Origin: Locusta migratoria
Lineage: Eukaryota > Arthropoda > Insecta > Orthoptera > Acrididae
DNA length: 64,000 bases
NCBI GenBank assembly: GCA_026315105.1
Contig: CM048751.1
Span: 340,860,649 to 340,924,648, forward strand
Reading direction: 5' to 3'
Part shown: positions 1 to 9,428 of the stretch, piece by piece
How positions within the stretch are numbered: position 1 is the stretch's first letter
How the letters are laid out: each line of letters starts with the position of its first letter
Notes under the pieces: generated by a model
Database searches by the model: none
What the model was told of the DNA's origin: nothing
What the model saw: only the letters and a program-made list of their open reading frames with translations
Position numbers and translations under genes: made by a program

Positions 1-1429
1 ACTTTTTACGTATATAAAGATCGTTTGACTTACCCAAAGTACAGGCTCCTCAATAGAAACATAAAACACACATAAAAACACACAAACATTCAAGCTTTCG
101 CCACTGCTGGCAGCTTCTTCAGGAAAAAGAGGGAGGAAGGAGAGGAGAAAGGGAAGGATACGGGTTTTAAGGTTTTAAGGAAGGGGAAAATGAGTCATTC
201 CAATCCGAGGAGTGAAGGGACTTAACTTAGGGGACAAAAAGGAAGGTAGACAAATACACACACACTCACACATATCCACATGCAAACACACCTAGGCAGA
301 CATGTGTAGAAACCAAAAAAGTTGGACAGAGATACCACTTGAGGCAGAGGCTCTGTCCACAGAACTTAGGCAAAGATGTTAAAGATGGTGGGCGGGAATT
401 TGAATTTAGTGGGTGTTGAGACCAGGTGGGCAACAGGAAGAGAGACTATGTTGAAGGGCAATTTCCCATCTCTGGAGTTCTGGAAGATTGTTGTTGGTGG
501 GAAGTATCCAGATAACCTGGACTGTGTAACACTGTGCCAAGATGTGCTGGCCGTGCACCAAGGTGTGTTTAACCACAGGGTGATCCTCATTACCAACAAA
601 CACTGTCTGCCTGTGACCATTCATGTGAATGGACATTTTGTTGCTGGTCATTCCCACATGTCAGTTGGTAAATCACGTGGGTGCTATTGCAAGTGGCTCT
701 GCCCTTGATCGTGTACACTTTCCTGGTTACAGGACTGGAGTAAGTGGTGGTAGAAGGGTGCATAGGGCAGGTTTTACAACGGGGGCGGTTACAAGGGTAG
801 GAGCCAGAGGGTAGGGAAGGTGGTTTGGAAATTTCATAGGGATGGAATAGGAGGTTACGGAGGTTAGATGGTTGGCGGAAGGACACTCTAGGTGGAGTGG
901 GGAGGATATCATGAAGGATGGATCTCATTTCGGGGCAGGATTTAAGAAAGTTGTATCCTTGTTGGAGAGTCATATTCAGAGTCCACTCCAGTCCCAGAAA
1001 GTATTCGGTGACAAGTGGGGCACTTCTGGGGTGGTTCTGTGGAAGTTTCTGAATTTGGAGGGATGAAGAAGTGGCCCTGGCAATTTGCTTCTGTACCAGA
1101 TGAGGAGGGTAGCCGCAGGATGTGAAAGCTGTTATTAGGTTATTGGTGTACTGGTTCAGGGATTCGGGAGTGGAGCAGACTCGTTTGCCACGAAGACATA
1201 AGCTTTAGGGAAGGGAATGTTTGATGTGAAATGGATGGCAGCTGTCATAGTGGAGGTACTGTTGTTTGTTGGTTGGTTTGATGTGGACAGATGTGTGAAT
1301 TTGGCCATTGGACAGATGGAGGTCGACATCAAGGAAAGTGGCATGGGATTTGGAATAGGACCAGGTGAATTTGACGGGACCAAAGGAGTTGAGGTTGAAA
1401 AGGAAATTCTGGAGTTCTTCTTCACTGTG
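1..1429 (-). mobile_element. Penelope-like element fragment, 5'-truncated, minus strand
   Basis: Read on the minus strand this piece starts within the RT region (just after motif C, near 1425) and runs to the 3' tail at the left window edge. It encodes KSCPEMRSIL, the Cys-rich SYPCNRPRCKTCPMHP segment and STHVIYQLTC. These match the 941-aa PLE protein at 9429-12254. At about 656 the copy lacks 23 bases present in other copies, which removes the FYVG part of the GIY-YIG nuclease and shifts the frame. The tail carries a hammerhead-like core on the minus strand near 90-120. At about 1430 the piece abuts a plus-strand PLE tail, so it is an inverted junction. Confidence 0.85.
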
Positions 1430-1625
1430 AGTATTGGAATGACTCGTTTTCCACTTCCTTAAAACCCGTATCCTTCCCTTTCTCCTCTCCTTCCTTCCTC
1501 TTTTTCCTGAAGAAGCTGCAAGCGGTGGCGAAAGCTTGAATGTTTGTGTGTTTTTATATGTGTTTTATGTTTCTATCGACGAGCCTGTACTTTGGGTAAG
1601 TCAAACAATCTTTATTTTATACATA
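1430..1625 (+). mobile_element. PLE 3' tail (pLTR piece), plus strand
   Basis: This non-coding tail starts with GGAATGACTC and includes the polypyrimidine tract, the CTGAAGA...GGCGAAAGC core at about 1507-1534, a GT-rich stretch and a TCGACGAGCC...GGTAAGTCA segment. It is the same tail seen after the intact PLE frames at 12255 and 16324. It abuts the minus-strand PLE piece head-on. Confidence 0.75.
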
Positions 1626-1929
1626 TTTTTCCCACCAGGAAAGTCTTGTCTGCTTAGGCGTGTTTGTGTGTGTATATGTGTGGGTATTTGTTTACCTTCC
1701 TTTTTTTTCTCCTAAGGTAAGATCTTCCAGTCCCGGGATTGGAATGACCCCTCATCCACTCCCTTAAAACTGGCATCCTTTCCTTTTTCCCCTCCTTCCT
1801 TCCTCTTTTTCCTGATAAAGAAATCAACAGTTACGAACGCTTGAATATTTGTGTATGTTTTTATTTGTACTTTTTGTGTCTATCAGCAAGCCTGTGTTTG
1901 GGGTAAGACAAACAATCTTTATATATTTG
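1626..1929 (+). mobile_element. Diverged PLE 3' tail, plus strand
   Basis: A second, more diverged tail repeats the order: GTGTTTGTGTG, CCTAAGGTAAG, GGGATTGGAATGACCCC, polypyrimidine tract, then a degraded core CTGATAAAGAAATCAACAGT at about 1812. Its stem II and GAAA are damaged (GAAC). It shows that at least two tails were joined in tandem before decay. Confidence 0.6.
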
Positions 1930-2830
1930 TAGAGGAAAATTCCTAGCAGGAAAAATATAAATATAAAAAGTAGATGAAGATTACTTACCAGGCGAAGGAG
2001 CACAGGTAGTGATAGTAGCACAAATAAATAAAACACACACACACATAAACGCTAGCTTTTGCAGCCTAGCTGCTTCTTCAGGCAGAAGGGAAGGAGAGGG
2101 AAAAGGAAATGATGAGGGTTTTTTAGGGAGTGGGTAAGGAGTCATTCTAATTCCGGGAGAGGAAAGACTTATTTTGGGGGGAAAAAAAGGAAGGTAGACA
2201 CATACACACCCACCCACACATATACACAAACGCAAACACACCTAGGCAGACATACCGTAGAAAACAAAGAAGTTAGACAGAGAGTCCAGAGAACCGAGGC
2301 AAAGATGTTAACGATGGTGGGTGGGAATTTGAATTTAGTGGAGGTTGCGACCAGGTGGGCAACAGGAAGAGAGAATATGATGAAGAGCAAGTTCCCATCT
2401 CCTGAGTTCTGAAAGATTGGTGTCGGTGGGAAGTATCCAGATAACCCGGAGAGTGTAACACTGTGTTAAGATGTGCTGGCCGTGCACCAAGGCGAGTTTA
2501 GCCACAGGGTGATCCTCATTACCAACAAACATTGCCTGTGAGCGTTCATGTTAATGGACAGTTTGTTGCTGGTCATTCCCACATAAAATGCTTCACAGTG
2601 CAGGCATGTCAGTTGGTAAATCACATGGGTGCTATTGCAAGTGGCTCTGCCCTTGATTGTGTACACCTTCCGGGTTACAGGACTGGAGTAAGTGGTGGTG
2701 GAAGAGTGCATAGGGCAGGTTTTACAATGGGGCCGGTTACAAGGATAGGAGCCAGAAGATAGGGAAGGTGGTTTGGGGATTTCATAGGAATGGACTAGGA
2801 GAATATGGAGGTTAGGCAGGTGGGACACTT
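1930..2830 (-). mobile_element. PLE fragment of a second subfamily, minus strand
   Basis: On the minus strand 2828-2466 encodes a piece with SYPCNRPHCKTCPMHS and STHVIYQLTCLHCEAFYVGM, the Cys motif and GIY-YIG nuclease of PLEs. A frameshift near 2535 moves the frame into 2532-2335 (FVGNEDHPVAKLALVHGQ). The tail below 2260 belongs to the variant with a GCAGC/GCTGC stem (minus strand near 2055-2085). The piece ends at the left with an AGGAAAATTCCT palindrome typical of PLE ends. The upstream part of the RT is missing, so this is a 5'-truncated dead copy. Confidence 0.8.
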
Positions 2831-3259
2831 ACGAGTCTGAATGTGAACTGCCTGTGCCCATACTCCTTTCAGTCCTTCCACCACCAGCTGGCCATGTGGC
2901 ACTCACAAACTTTCACACTTGAACCGCAGCACCAACGGGCGCGTTGGAACATTTGAATTCACGTACTTGATATACAACATGTTATTAATACTGTCTTGCA
3001 ATAACTTTTGAACTAAACCATGACACCCTTTAAAAGATTGTATTCATTCAAGTACCATAGTTATTCTTACTTTGAACATTAATGAACATGATTTAAAACA
3101 GTAACTGAAATATGACTCAGTTCTTTGTCTTCTCGTTTGAAATGTGCTTTATTTGGGCCACATGTGTTCAACTGTTGCCCAGTACTGTCACATCCTCTGC
3201 CAGTGTAACTCCTTCTTTTCTCCTGTCCAGGGGTATCTTTTCTTCAGGGCTTTACCCAA
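2831..3259. other. Intergenic/intronic stretch, no gene seen
   Basis: AT-rich sequence without a supported gene. It opens with a short GC-richer piece (2831-2950) that I cannot assign, followed by ordinary intron-like sequence up to the LINE remnant. Confidence 0.4.
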
Positions 3260-5680
3260 TGTCCTCAGACTTCCTTCAGAGTACATCTCACAGGTTGTCT
3301 GTTCTGGAGATCAGTGATTCCCAGTTCTTTAATATTGTTCTCAGTTTCTGTTAGCCAAGTGTTACAAATCTTCTTGCTTTGCCAGAAGGTTGAACTGATG
3401 GTCAATCTGTTTGGAGGCAATCTTACAACATAGCCATAGAAAGCTACCCACCTTTTTCTTGCACAATCTGAGAGTTTTTCTCTATGTTCATAGAGCTCTG
3501 AGTTATGTTGCCTTCTGCATCTTATTTTACTGGGCCTGAGGATTCTCCTGCCTCTGACCTCCAATTTCTCTACCATGCTGCTCCAGTATATGGAAAGACA
3601 TTCTGTGGCATACAGGGCTTCTGGTTATATGATTGATGTGTCGTGCTTAAGTTTCAGGTTGTGTGATAGTGTTCATAGTCAGTTAATACGCTAGTTTCAA
3701 CATGTTGACTCTCACAGATAATGATGATACTTAAATTTCTCAGTCCTTTTGATGCTTCCCTGGTCTAGTAACATATCTCTGTTAGCTTCTTTGATGGTGA
3801 AGAATTCTGTTTTCTCCACGGACATTTGAAGACCCACTTTTGCTGCCGTTTTTCTGAGGCAGTTTGTTTGTCTTGTTGTCATTTCAAGAAAATCAGCAAT
3901 CAGTGCCATGTCATTTTTAAAAGCCAGGCAATCTACAATCAGTCCTTTGTTCTGACAGCACAGATAGACTCCACTCTGAACACCTTAACTGGCCAGTTCC
4001 TTGTGCCATTCTCTCACAACCTTTTCAAGGACACAGTTAAAGAGAAACAATGAGAGTCTATCCCATTGTCTAATTCCAGTTTTTATCTCAAAACATTCTG
4101 AGATCGCGCCTCTAAATTTAACCTTGGAATGGGTGTCGGTCAAGGTTTCTAGAATCAGTCTTTGGATTTTATTGTCTAGTCGTAGTCCTTGTAGTATTGT
4201 GTTAAGCATTTCTCTGTCAGCATAGTCATAAGCCTACTTAAAATTATCAATGACCAATTTGCAGTTTCTCATCTTGGAGTACGCCAGTACAGTTTTAAGG
4301 TTGAGGATGTGTTCAGCACAGGATCGGATCTTCCTGAAGCCTCCCTGATATTCTCTCAGTTGATTATCCAATTGATCTTCTGCTCTTGTTAATAACGCCT
4401 TGGAGAGAATCCTGTATGTTACCAGAACAAGAGAAATTCCATGGTAGTTGTTAAGATCAGTACAATCTCCCTTTTTGTGAAGCGGGTGGATCAGATACGT
4501 GTTCCAGTCTGATGATAATTTCTCTGTTCCCCATATGTCATGGATGATCTCGGTGAGCTTGCCCACAACATTGCTTCCAGCACATTTCCAGAGTTCAGCA
4601 ATGGTAGAGTCCTCTCCAGCAGCCTTATTATTCTTTAGATGTTGAATGATATGCCCAATTCCTTCCATTGAATGAGGCAGTGAGTCCAGGTTTAGTACGG
4701 TTTGTTTGTAGTAAAAGTCTTCCCTGGGTAGATCACTGCTCAGTCGCTTTTTAAAGTATTGAACTAAGAGGTGGCAGTTGTCATTAAAAACCAGTTTGCC
4801 CTGAGAGTTCTGAAGTAGAGGCTTTGCAGATTGTATTTTCTAAGTGTCTGCTTGAAGGTTCTATATAAATCTCTGCAGTTATTCTTTGCAAAGTTCTCTT
4901 TGATTTGGGTTAGTTGGTTTCGTGCGACGGTCCATTTGGTTCCTTAAATTATCCTTACTGTAAGCTTTCAATTTTTCTTCATTTTCTTACAATTACACTT
5001 CTTCCGAAGTGTCTGTCTTTGGGTTATTGTATTCTCACAGTCTTCATTCCATCACAGATGCTTCCTTCTTCTAGTGAGAGGAGCGAGTTCTTTGGCTGTC
5101 TTCATGACAGCCTTGTTCAGTTGGTCCCAGGTGTTGAAAACTTACTTATTGTCTATTCTTGAGTTACTCTATGTCAAATCTTACCATATTGGGGGGTTCT
5201 GTGTACTCTAGCGTTTCTCGGCTAGAGTCTCATTTTGATCTATGAGAGGTAGTGGTCTGAGTCCAGATTGGCACTTCTTAATACCTTCACATTTTGTATT
5301 TCCTTTTGAGACTTTCTTGAAATGGCCACATGATCTATCTGAAAGTCACCCAAGTTGGTCTTAGGTGAAATCTGCTTCCTTGGCAGATGTCTGAAACCTG
5401 TAGACTTCATGACCAACCTAAAGGTCCTACGCAGATCCTCCAATCATTCCCCATTGCAGTTGGTTCTCACATGTGCCAGTCAGTTGCACACTACATTGCT
5501 GTATTTTTTCTCTCTTCCCAACTGGGCAATGAAGTCACCAAGAAGTATGACAGTTTGTGTCTCTGGAATTTTAGAGAGAATATCTTCTACATCTTCCCAT
5601 AATTTGTCCATTCTGTCTGGATTGTGTTTGTTGTTGGTTGGGGCATATACATTGACTACACTGTAGCCCTCGTTAGCATT
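3260..5680 (-). mobile_element. Decayed non-LTR retrotransposon (LINE) with APE and RT remnants
   Basis: Several minus-strand frames follow in the order expected for a LINE. The endonuclease is at 5752-5480 (VVNVYAPTNN and LLGDFIAQLGRE, where GDFN is usual). The RT N-terminal part is at 4668-4234 (KAAGEDSTIAELWK, GDCTDLNNYHGISL, EYQGGFRKIRSCAEHIL). Motif B is at 4209-3985 and the motif C area at 3909-3712, where the catalytic FADD is replaced by IADF. A C-terminal part is at 3576-3265 (KRWVAFYGYVVRLP). Stops and frameshifts separate all parts, so the copy is dead. The clade is not settled from sequence alone. A + strand PLE tail truncates it at about 5680. Confidence 0.85.
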
Positions 5681-5875
5681 GCCTAAGTGTACTTGTGTCT
5701 GTGTAAATGTGTGGGTGTGTGTGCATTTATTTACCCTCCATTTTTCCCCCAAGGTAAGTCTTTCCTGTCCCGGGATTGGAATGGCTCCTTACCCCCTTCC
5801 TTAAAACCCTCATCATCTCCTTTTCCCTCTCCTTCCCTTCTGCCTGATGAAGCAGCTAGGCTGCGAAAGCTAGCA

Positions 5876-5906
<31 letters not shown>

Positions 5907-6006
5907 CTGTGTGTTTATTTGTTGCTATTACTGCCTGTGCCCCTTCGCCTGGTAAGTGTACTTCATCTATTTTTTACGTATATTTTTCCTGTTAGGAGTT
6001 TTTCCT

Positions 6007-6012
<6 letters not shown>
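5681..6012 (+). mobile_element. PLE 3' tail, second subfamily, complete terminus
   Basis: This tail carries CCCAAGGTAAGTC, GGGATTGGAATGG, a polypyrimidine tract, a well-formed core CTGATGA-A-GCAGC-TAG-GCTGC-GAAA (5844-5868), a (GT)n run, CCTTCGCCTGGTAAG and the terminus TTAGGAGTTTTTCCTCTATAAT. The following bases are a long (TA)n tract. No PLE coding sequence precedes it here; the upstream neighbour is the LINE. Confidence 0.8.
5844..5868 (+). ncRNA. Hammerhead-ribozyme-like core in PLE tail
   Basis: CTGATGA is followed by one A, a perfect 5-bp stem GCAGC/GCTGC with loop TAG, then GAAA. This matches the conserved CUGANGA, stem II and GAAA of hammerhead ribozymes, which are known from PLE pLTRs. 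I could not place stems I and III or the UH cleavage site, so self-cleavage is not shown. Confidence 0.5.

Positions 6013-6081
<69 letters not shown>
6013..6081. repeat. (TA)n microsatellite
   Basis: About 69 bases of pure TA repeat sit exactly between the end of a plus-strand PLE tail and the truncated tail of the minus-strand PLE. The same association of PLE ends with (TA)n recurs at 16712 and 61478. Confidence 0.95.
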
Positions 6082-6087
<6 letters not shown>

Positions 6088-6167
6088 GATGACTTACCAA
6101 AAGGACCGGCTCGTCAAGAGAAACAAATAAAAAACAAATAAAATCACACACAAACACACATACAAGC

Positions 6168-6194
6168 TTTCGCCACCACTGGCAGCTTCTTCAG
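6168..6194 (-). ncRNA. Hammerhead-like core in minus-strand PLE tail
   Basis: On the minus strand: CTGAAGA, A, stem GCTGCC/GGTGGC with loop AGT, GAAA. The stem pairs six bases including two G-U pairs. Same position relative to the coding end as in the plus-strand copies. Confidence 0.5.
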
Positions 6195-6467
6195 GAAAAA
6201 GAGGGAAAAAGGGGAGGAAAAGGGAAGGATATGGGTTTTAAGGAAGTGGAAAAGGAGTCATTCCAATCCCAGGAGTGGAAGGACTTACCTTAGAGGACAA
6301 AGAGGAAGGTAAACAAATACACACACACTCAGACATATCGAAACGCAAACACACCTAGACAGACATTTGTGAAAAGCAAATAAGTTGGACAGAGATACCA
6401 ATTGAGGCAGAGGCTCTGTCCACAGAACCAAGGCAAAGATGCTAAAGAAAGTGGGCGGGAATTTGAG

Positions 6468-8903
6468 TTAGCGGAGATTGAGACCAGGTGGGCAACGGGA
6501 GGAGAGAATAAACTGAAGGGCTAGTTCCCATCTCCGGAGTTCTGAAAGGTTGGTGTCGGTGGGAAGTATCCAGATAACCCGGACGGTGTAACACTGCGCC
6601 AAGATGTGCTGGCCGTGCACCAAGGCATGTTTAGCCACAGGGTGATCCTCATTACCAACAAACACTGTCTGCCTGTGACCGTTCATGCGAATGGACAGTT
6701 TGTTGCTGGTCATTCCCACATAGAACGCTTCACAGTGCAGGCATGTTAGTTGGTAAATCACGTGGGTGCTATCGCAAGTGGCTCTGCCCTTGATCGTGTA
6801 CACCTTCCGGGTTACTGGACTGGAGTAAGTGGTGGTGGAAGGGTGCATAGGGCAGGTTTTACAACGGGGGCGGTTGCATGGGTAGGAGCCAGAGGGTAGG
6901 GAAGGTGGTTTGGGGGTTTCATAGGGATGGACTAGGAGGTTACGAAGGTTAGGTGGGCGGCGGAAAGACACTCTCGGAGGAGTGGGGAGGATGTCATTAA
7001 GGATGGATCTCATTTCGGGGCAGGATTTAAGGAAGTCGTATCCCTGCTGGAGAGCCACATTCAGAGTCCGCTCCAGTCCCGGAAAGTATCCGGTGACAAA
7101 AGGGGCGCTTCTGGGATTCTTCGCTGGAAGGTTCTGGATTTGGTGGAATGAGGAGGTGGCTCTGGTAATTTGCTTCTGAACCAGATCAGGAGGATAGCTG
7201 CGGGATGTGAAAGCTGTTATTAGGTTATTGGTGTACTGGTTCAGGGATTCGGGACTGGAGCAGACTCTTTTGCCACGAAGACCTAAGCTGTAGGGAAGGG
7301 AACGTTTGATATGGAATGGATGGCAGCTGTCATAATGGAGGTACTGTTGTTTGTTGGTAGGTTTGATGTGGACGGATGTGTGAAGTTGGCCGTTGGACAG
7401 ATGGAGGTTGACATCAAGGAAAGTGGCATGGGATTTGGAGTAGGACCAGGTGAATTTGATGGGACCAAAGGAGTTGAGGTTGGAGAGGAAATTCTGGAGT
7501 TCTTCTTCACTGTTGGTCCAGATCATGAAGATGTCGTCAATGAATCTGTACCAAACTTTGGGTTGACAGGTTTGGGTTTCCAGGAAGGCTTCCTCTAAGC
7601 GTCCCATAAATAAGTTTGCATACAAGGGGGCCATCCTTGTTCCCATGGCTGTTCCCTTTAGTTGTTGGTATGTCCGGCCCTCAAAGGTGAAGAAGTTGTG
7701 GGTTAGGATGAAGCTGGCTAGGGTATTAAGGAAAGAGGTTTTAGGGAGGGAAGTGGGTGGTCGGCGTGAAAGGAAATACTCCATCGCAGCGAGGCCCTGG
7801 GCATGTGGGATATTTGTGTATAAGGAGGTGGCATCAATGTTTACAAGGATGGTTTCAGGAGGTAACAGGCTGGGTAAGGATTTCAGGCGATCAAGGAAGT
7901 GGTTGGTGTCTTTGATGAAGGATGGGAGACTGCACATGATGGGTTGAAGGTGTTGGTCTATGTAGGCAGAGATTCGTTCTGTGGGGGCTTGGTAACCGGC
8001 CACAATTGGCCGGCCTGGATGATTAGGTTTGTGAATCTTAGGAAGTAGGTAGAAGGTAGGGGTGCGGGGTGTCAGTGGGGTCATGAGTTTGATGGACTCG
8101 GGTGAAAGGTTTTGTAGGGGGCCTAAGGATCTGATAATTCCCTGAATCTCTGCCTGGACATCAGGAATGGGGTCTTCTTGACAGACTTTGTAGGTAGTAT
8201 TGTCTGAAAGCTGGCGCAGTCCCTCAGCCACATACTCCCGCCGATCAAGTACCACGGTCGTGGATCCCTTGTCGGCAGGGAGAATGACGATGGAATGGTC
8301 AGCCTTCAGATCACGGATAGCTCGGGATTCAGCTGCGGTAATGTTGGGAGTAGGATTAAGGTTTCTCAGGAAGGACTGAGAGGCAAGGTTGGAAGTAAGG
8401 AATTCCTGGAAGGTTTGAAGGGGGTGATTTTGAGGGAGAGCGGGTGGGTCTCGCTGTGATGGAGGACGGAACTGTTCCAGGCAGGGTTCAATTTGAGTGA
8501 TGTCTTGGGGAACTGGATCATCAGGAGTAGGATTATTTTTCCTCGTGGCAAAGTGATATCTCCAGCCAAGGCTACGAGTATAGGATAGTAGGTCTTTGAC
8601 AAGGGCTGTTTGGTTGAATTTGGGAGTGGGACTAAAGGTGAGGCCTTTGGATAGGACGGAGGTTTCAGATTGGGAGAGAGGTTTAGAGGAGAGGTTGACT
8701 ACTGAATTGGGATGTTGTGGTTCAGGATTGTGTGGATTAGGATTGTGAGGTTTGGGGGGGAGTGGAGCTGGAAGTGGGAGATTGAGCAGATGGGAGAGAC
8801 TGGGTTTCTGTGCAATGAGAGGAGCTTGTGGTTTATTGGAGAGGTTGTTGAGGGAGAGAGTATTGCCTTTCTGGAGGTGGGTGACTAGGAGTTTGGATAT
8901 ATT
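6468..8903 (-). CDS. PLE reverse transcriptase/GIY-YIG endonuclease, N-terminally truncated but open
   Basis: I read the frame from 8903 to 6468 without finding a stop (about 812 codons). The first start codon (GTG at 8255) lies well inside, so no native start remains. It carries the same features as the intact copies: the DKGSTTVVLDRREY conserved N-terminal RT block, LPKIHKPNHPGRPIV, RT motif A NIDATSLYTNIP, motif B KGTAMGTRMAP, motif C YRFIDDIFMIW, the Cys motif PCNRPRCKTCPMHP and the nuclease THVIYQLTC...FYVGMTSNKL. All catalytic residues I can see are kept. The protein would lack roughly the first 130 residues. It acts, if at all, in target-primed reverse transcription of PLE RNA. Truncation, not decay, is its main defect. 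Confidence 0.85.
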   Translation of the reverse strand, partial: NISKLLVTHLQKGNTLSLNNLSNKPQAPLIAQKPSLSHLLNLPLPAPLPPKPHNPNPHNPEPQHPNSVVNLSSKPLSQSETSVLSKGLTFSPTPKFNQTALVKDLLSYTRSLGWRYHFATRKNNPTPDDPVPQDITQIEPCLEQFRPPSQRDPPALPQNHPLQTFQEFLTSNLASQSFLRNLNPTPNITAAESRAIRDLKADHSIVILPADKGSTTVVLDRREYVAEGLRQLSDNTTYKVCQEDPIPDVQAEIQGIIRSLGPLQNLSPESIKLMTPLTPRTPTFYLLPKIHKPNHPGRPIVAGYQAPTERISAYIDQHLQPIMCSLPSFIKDTNHFLDRLKSLPSLLPPETILVNIDATSLYTNIPHAQGLAAMEYFLSRRPPTSLPKTSFLNTLASFILTHNFFTFEGRTYQQLKGTAMGTRMAPLYANLFMGRLEEAFLETQTCQPKVWYRFIDDIFMIWTNSEEELQNFLSNLNSFGPIKFTWSYSKSHATFLDVNLHLSNGQLHTSVHIKPTNKQQYLHYDSCHPFHIKRSLPYSLGLRGKRVCSSPESLNQYTNNLITAFTSRSYPPDLVQKQITRATSSFHQIQNLPAKNPRSAPFVTGYFPGLERTLNVALQQGYDFLKSCPEMRSILNDILPTPPRVSFRRPPNLRNLLVHPYETPKPPSLPSGSYPCNRPRCKTCPMHPSTTTYSSPVTRKVYTIKGRATCDSTHVIYQLTCLHCEAFYVGMTSNKLSIRMNGHRQTVFVGNEDHPVAKHALVHGQHILAQCYTVRVIWILPTDTNLSELRRWELALQFILSSRCPPGLNLR

Positions 8904-8929
8904 TCATCTATTTGGATATATTTCATCTA
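8892..8929. repeat. 19-bp direct duplication at inverted PLE junction
   Basis: TTTGGATATATTTCATCTA occurs twice in a row (8892-8910 and 8911-8929). Its left half is the truncated end of the minus PLE and its right half matches the start of the plus PLE. The seam itself was therefore duplicated, which suggests template slippage or end-joining during insertion. Confidence 0.85.
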
Positions 8930-9022
8930 CATTTCTCATTTTACTGCAATCATCATCTCTGAACTTCCTTTACTATAACCTTTAATTGGCACTTCATAAC
9001 AATTTTCGGCTTTTCATATCAA

Positions 9023-9360
9023 TTTTCGGCATTTCATAGCAACTTCGCGATTATTTCCATTCCGTTTTTCGATATTTCCGTTTGTTCTTCCGACATTTCC
9101 GATCTTTTTTCTACACGTTTACATTTCTTAACAATTTTCGGCATTTCATAGCAACTTCGCGATTATTTCCATTCCCGTTTTTCGATATTTCCGTCCGTTC
9201 TTCCGACATTTCCGATCTTTTTTTCTACACGTTTTCATTTCATAACAATTTTCGGAATTTCGTAGCAACTTTCCGATTATTTCCATTCCCGTCTTTCGAT
9301 ATTTCCGTCTGTTTTTCCGACTTTTCCGATCTTTTTTCTACACGTTTTCGCTTCTATTCA
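9023..9360. repeat. ~113-bp tandem repeat, three units, in PLE 5' region (copy 1)
   Basis: Units start at 9023, 9135 and 9249. Each begins TTTTCGG.ATTTC.TAGCAAC and contains ATTATTTCCATTCC, CGATATTTCCGT, CCGACTTTTCCGAT-like text and CTACACGTTT. A partial unit (TTTTCGGCTTTTCATATCAA) precedes them. The repeat lies upstream of the coding frame, where PLE promoter or pLTR sequence is expected. Confidence 0.85.
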
Positions 9361-9428
9361 TTCGGTAGATTATTTTCGTCCTTCAACCTTATTCTACCAA
9401 CAGTTTCTTATTTTCCTCCATACTACTC

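Larger units (their letters stand above)
6082..8906 (-). mobile_element. 5'-truncated Penelope-like element, minus strand
   Basis: This is a young PLE copy read on the minus strand. It has a 3' tail at 6082-6467 with a hammerhead-like core and a coding part open from about 8903 to 6468. It starts at the residue equivalent to about 131 of the 941-aa protein (SKLLVTHLQ). It is head-to-head with the plus-strand tandem PLEs: the 5'-truncated end meets their 5' end at 8900-8921, with a 19-bp direct duplication at the seam. Nucleotide similarity to the intact copies is high by eye. Confidence 0.9.

Noticed and set aside
5963..6157. Tyr-Ile repeat frames across (TA)n
   Set aside because: Translation of a microsatellite, no coding value.
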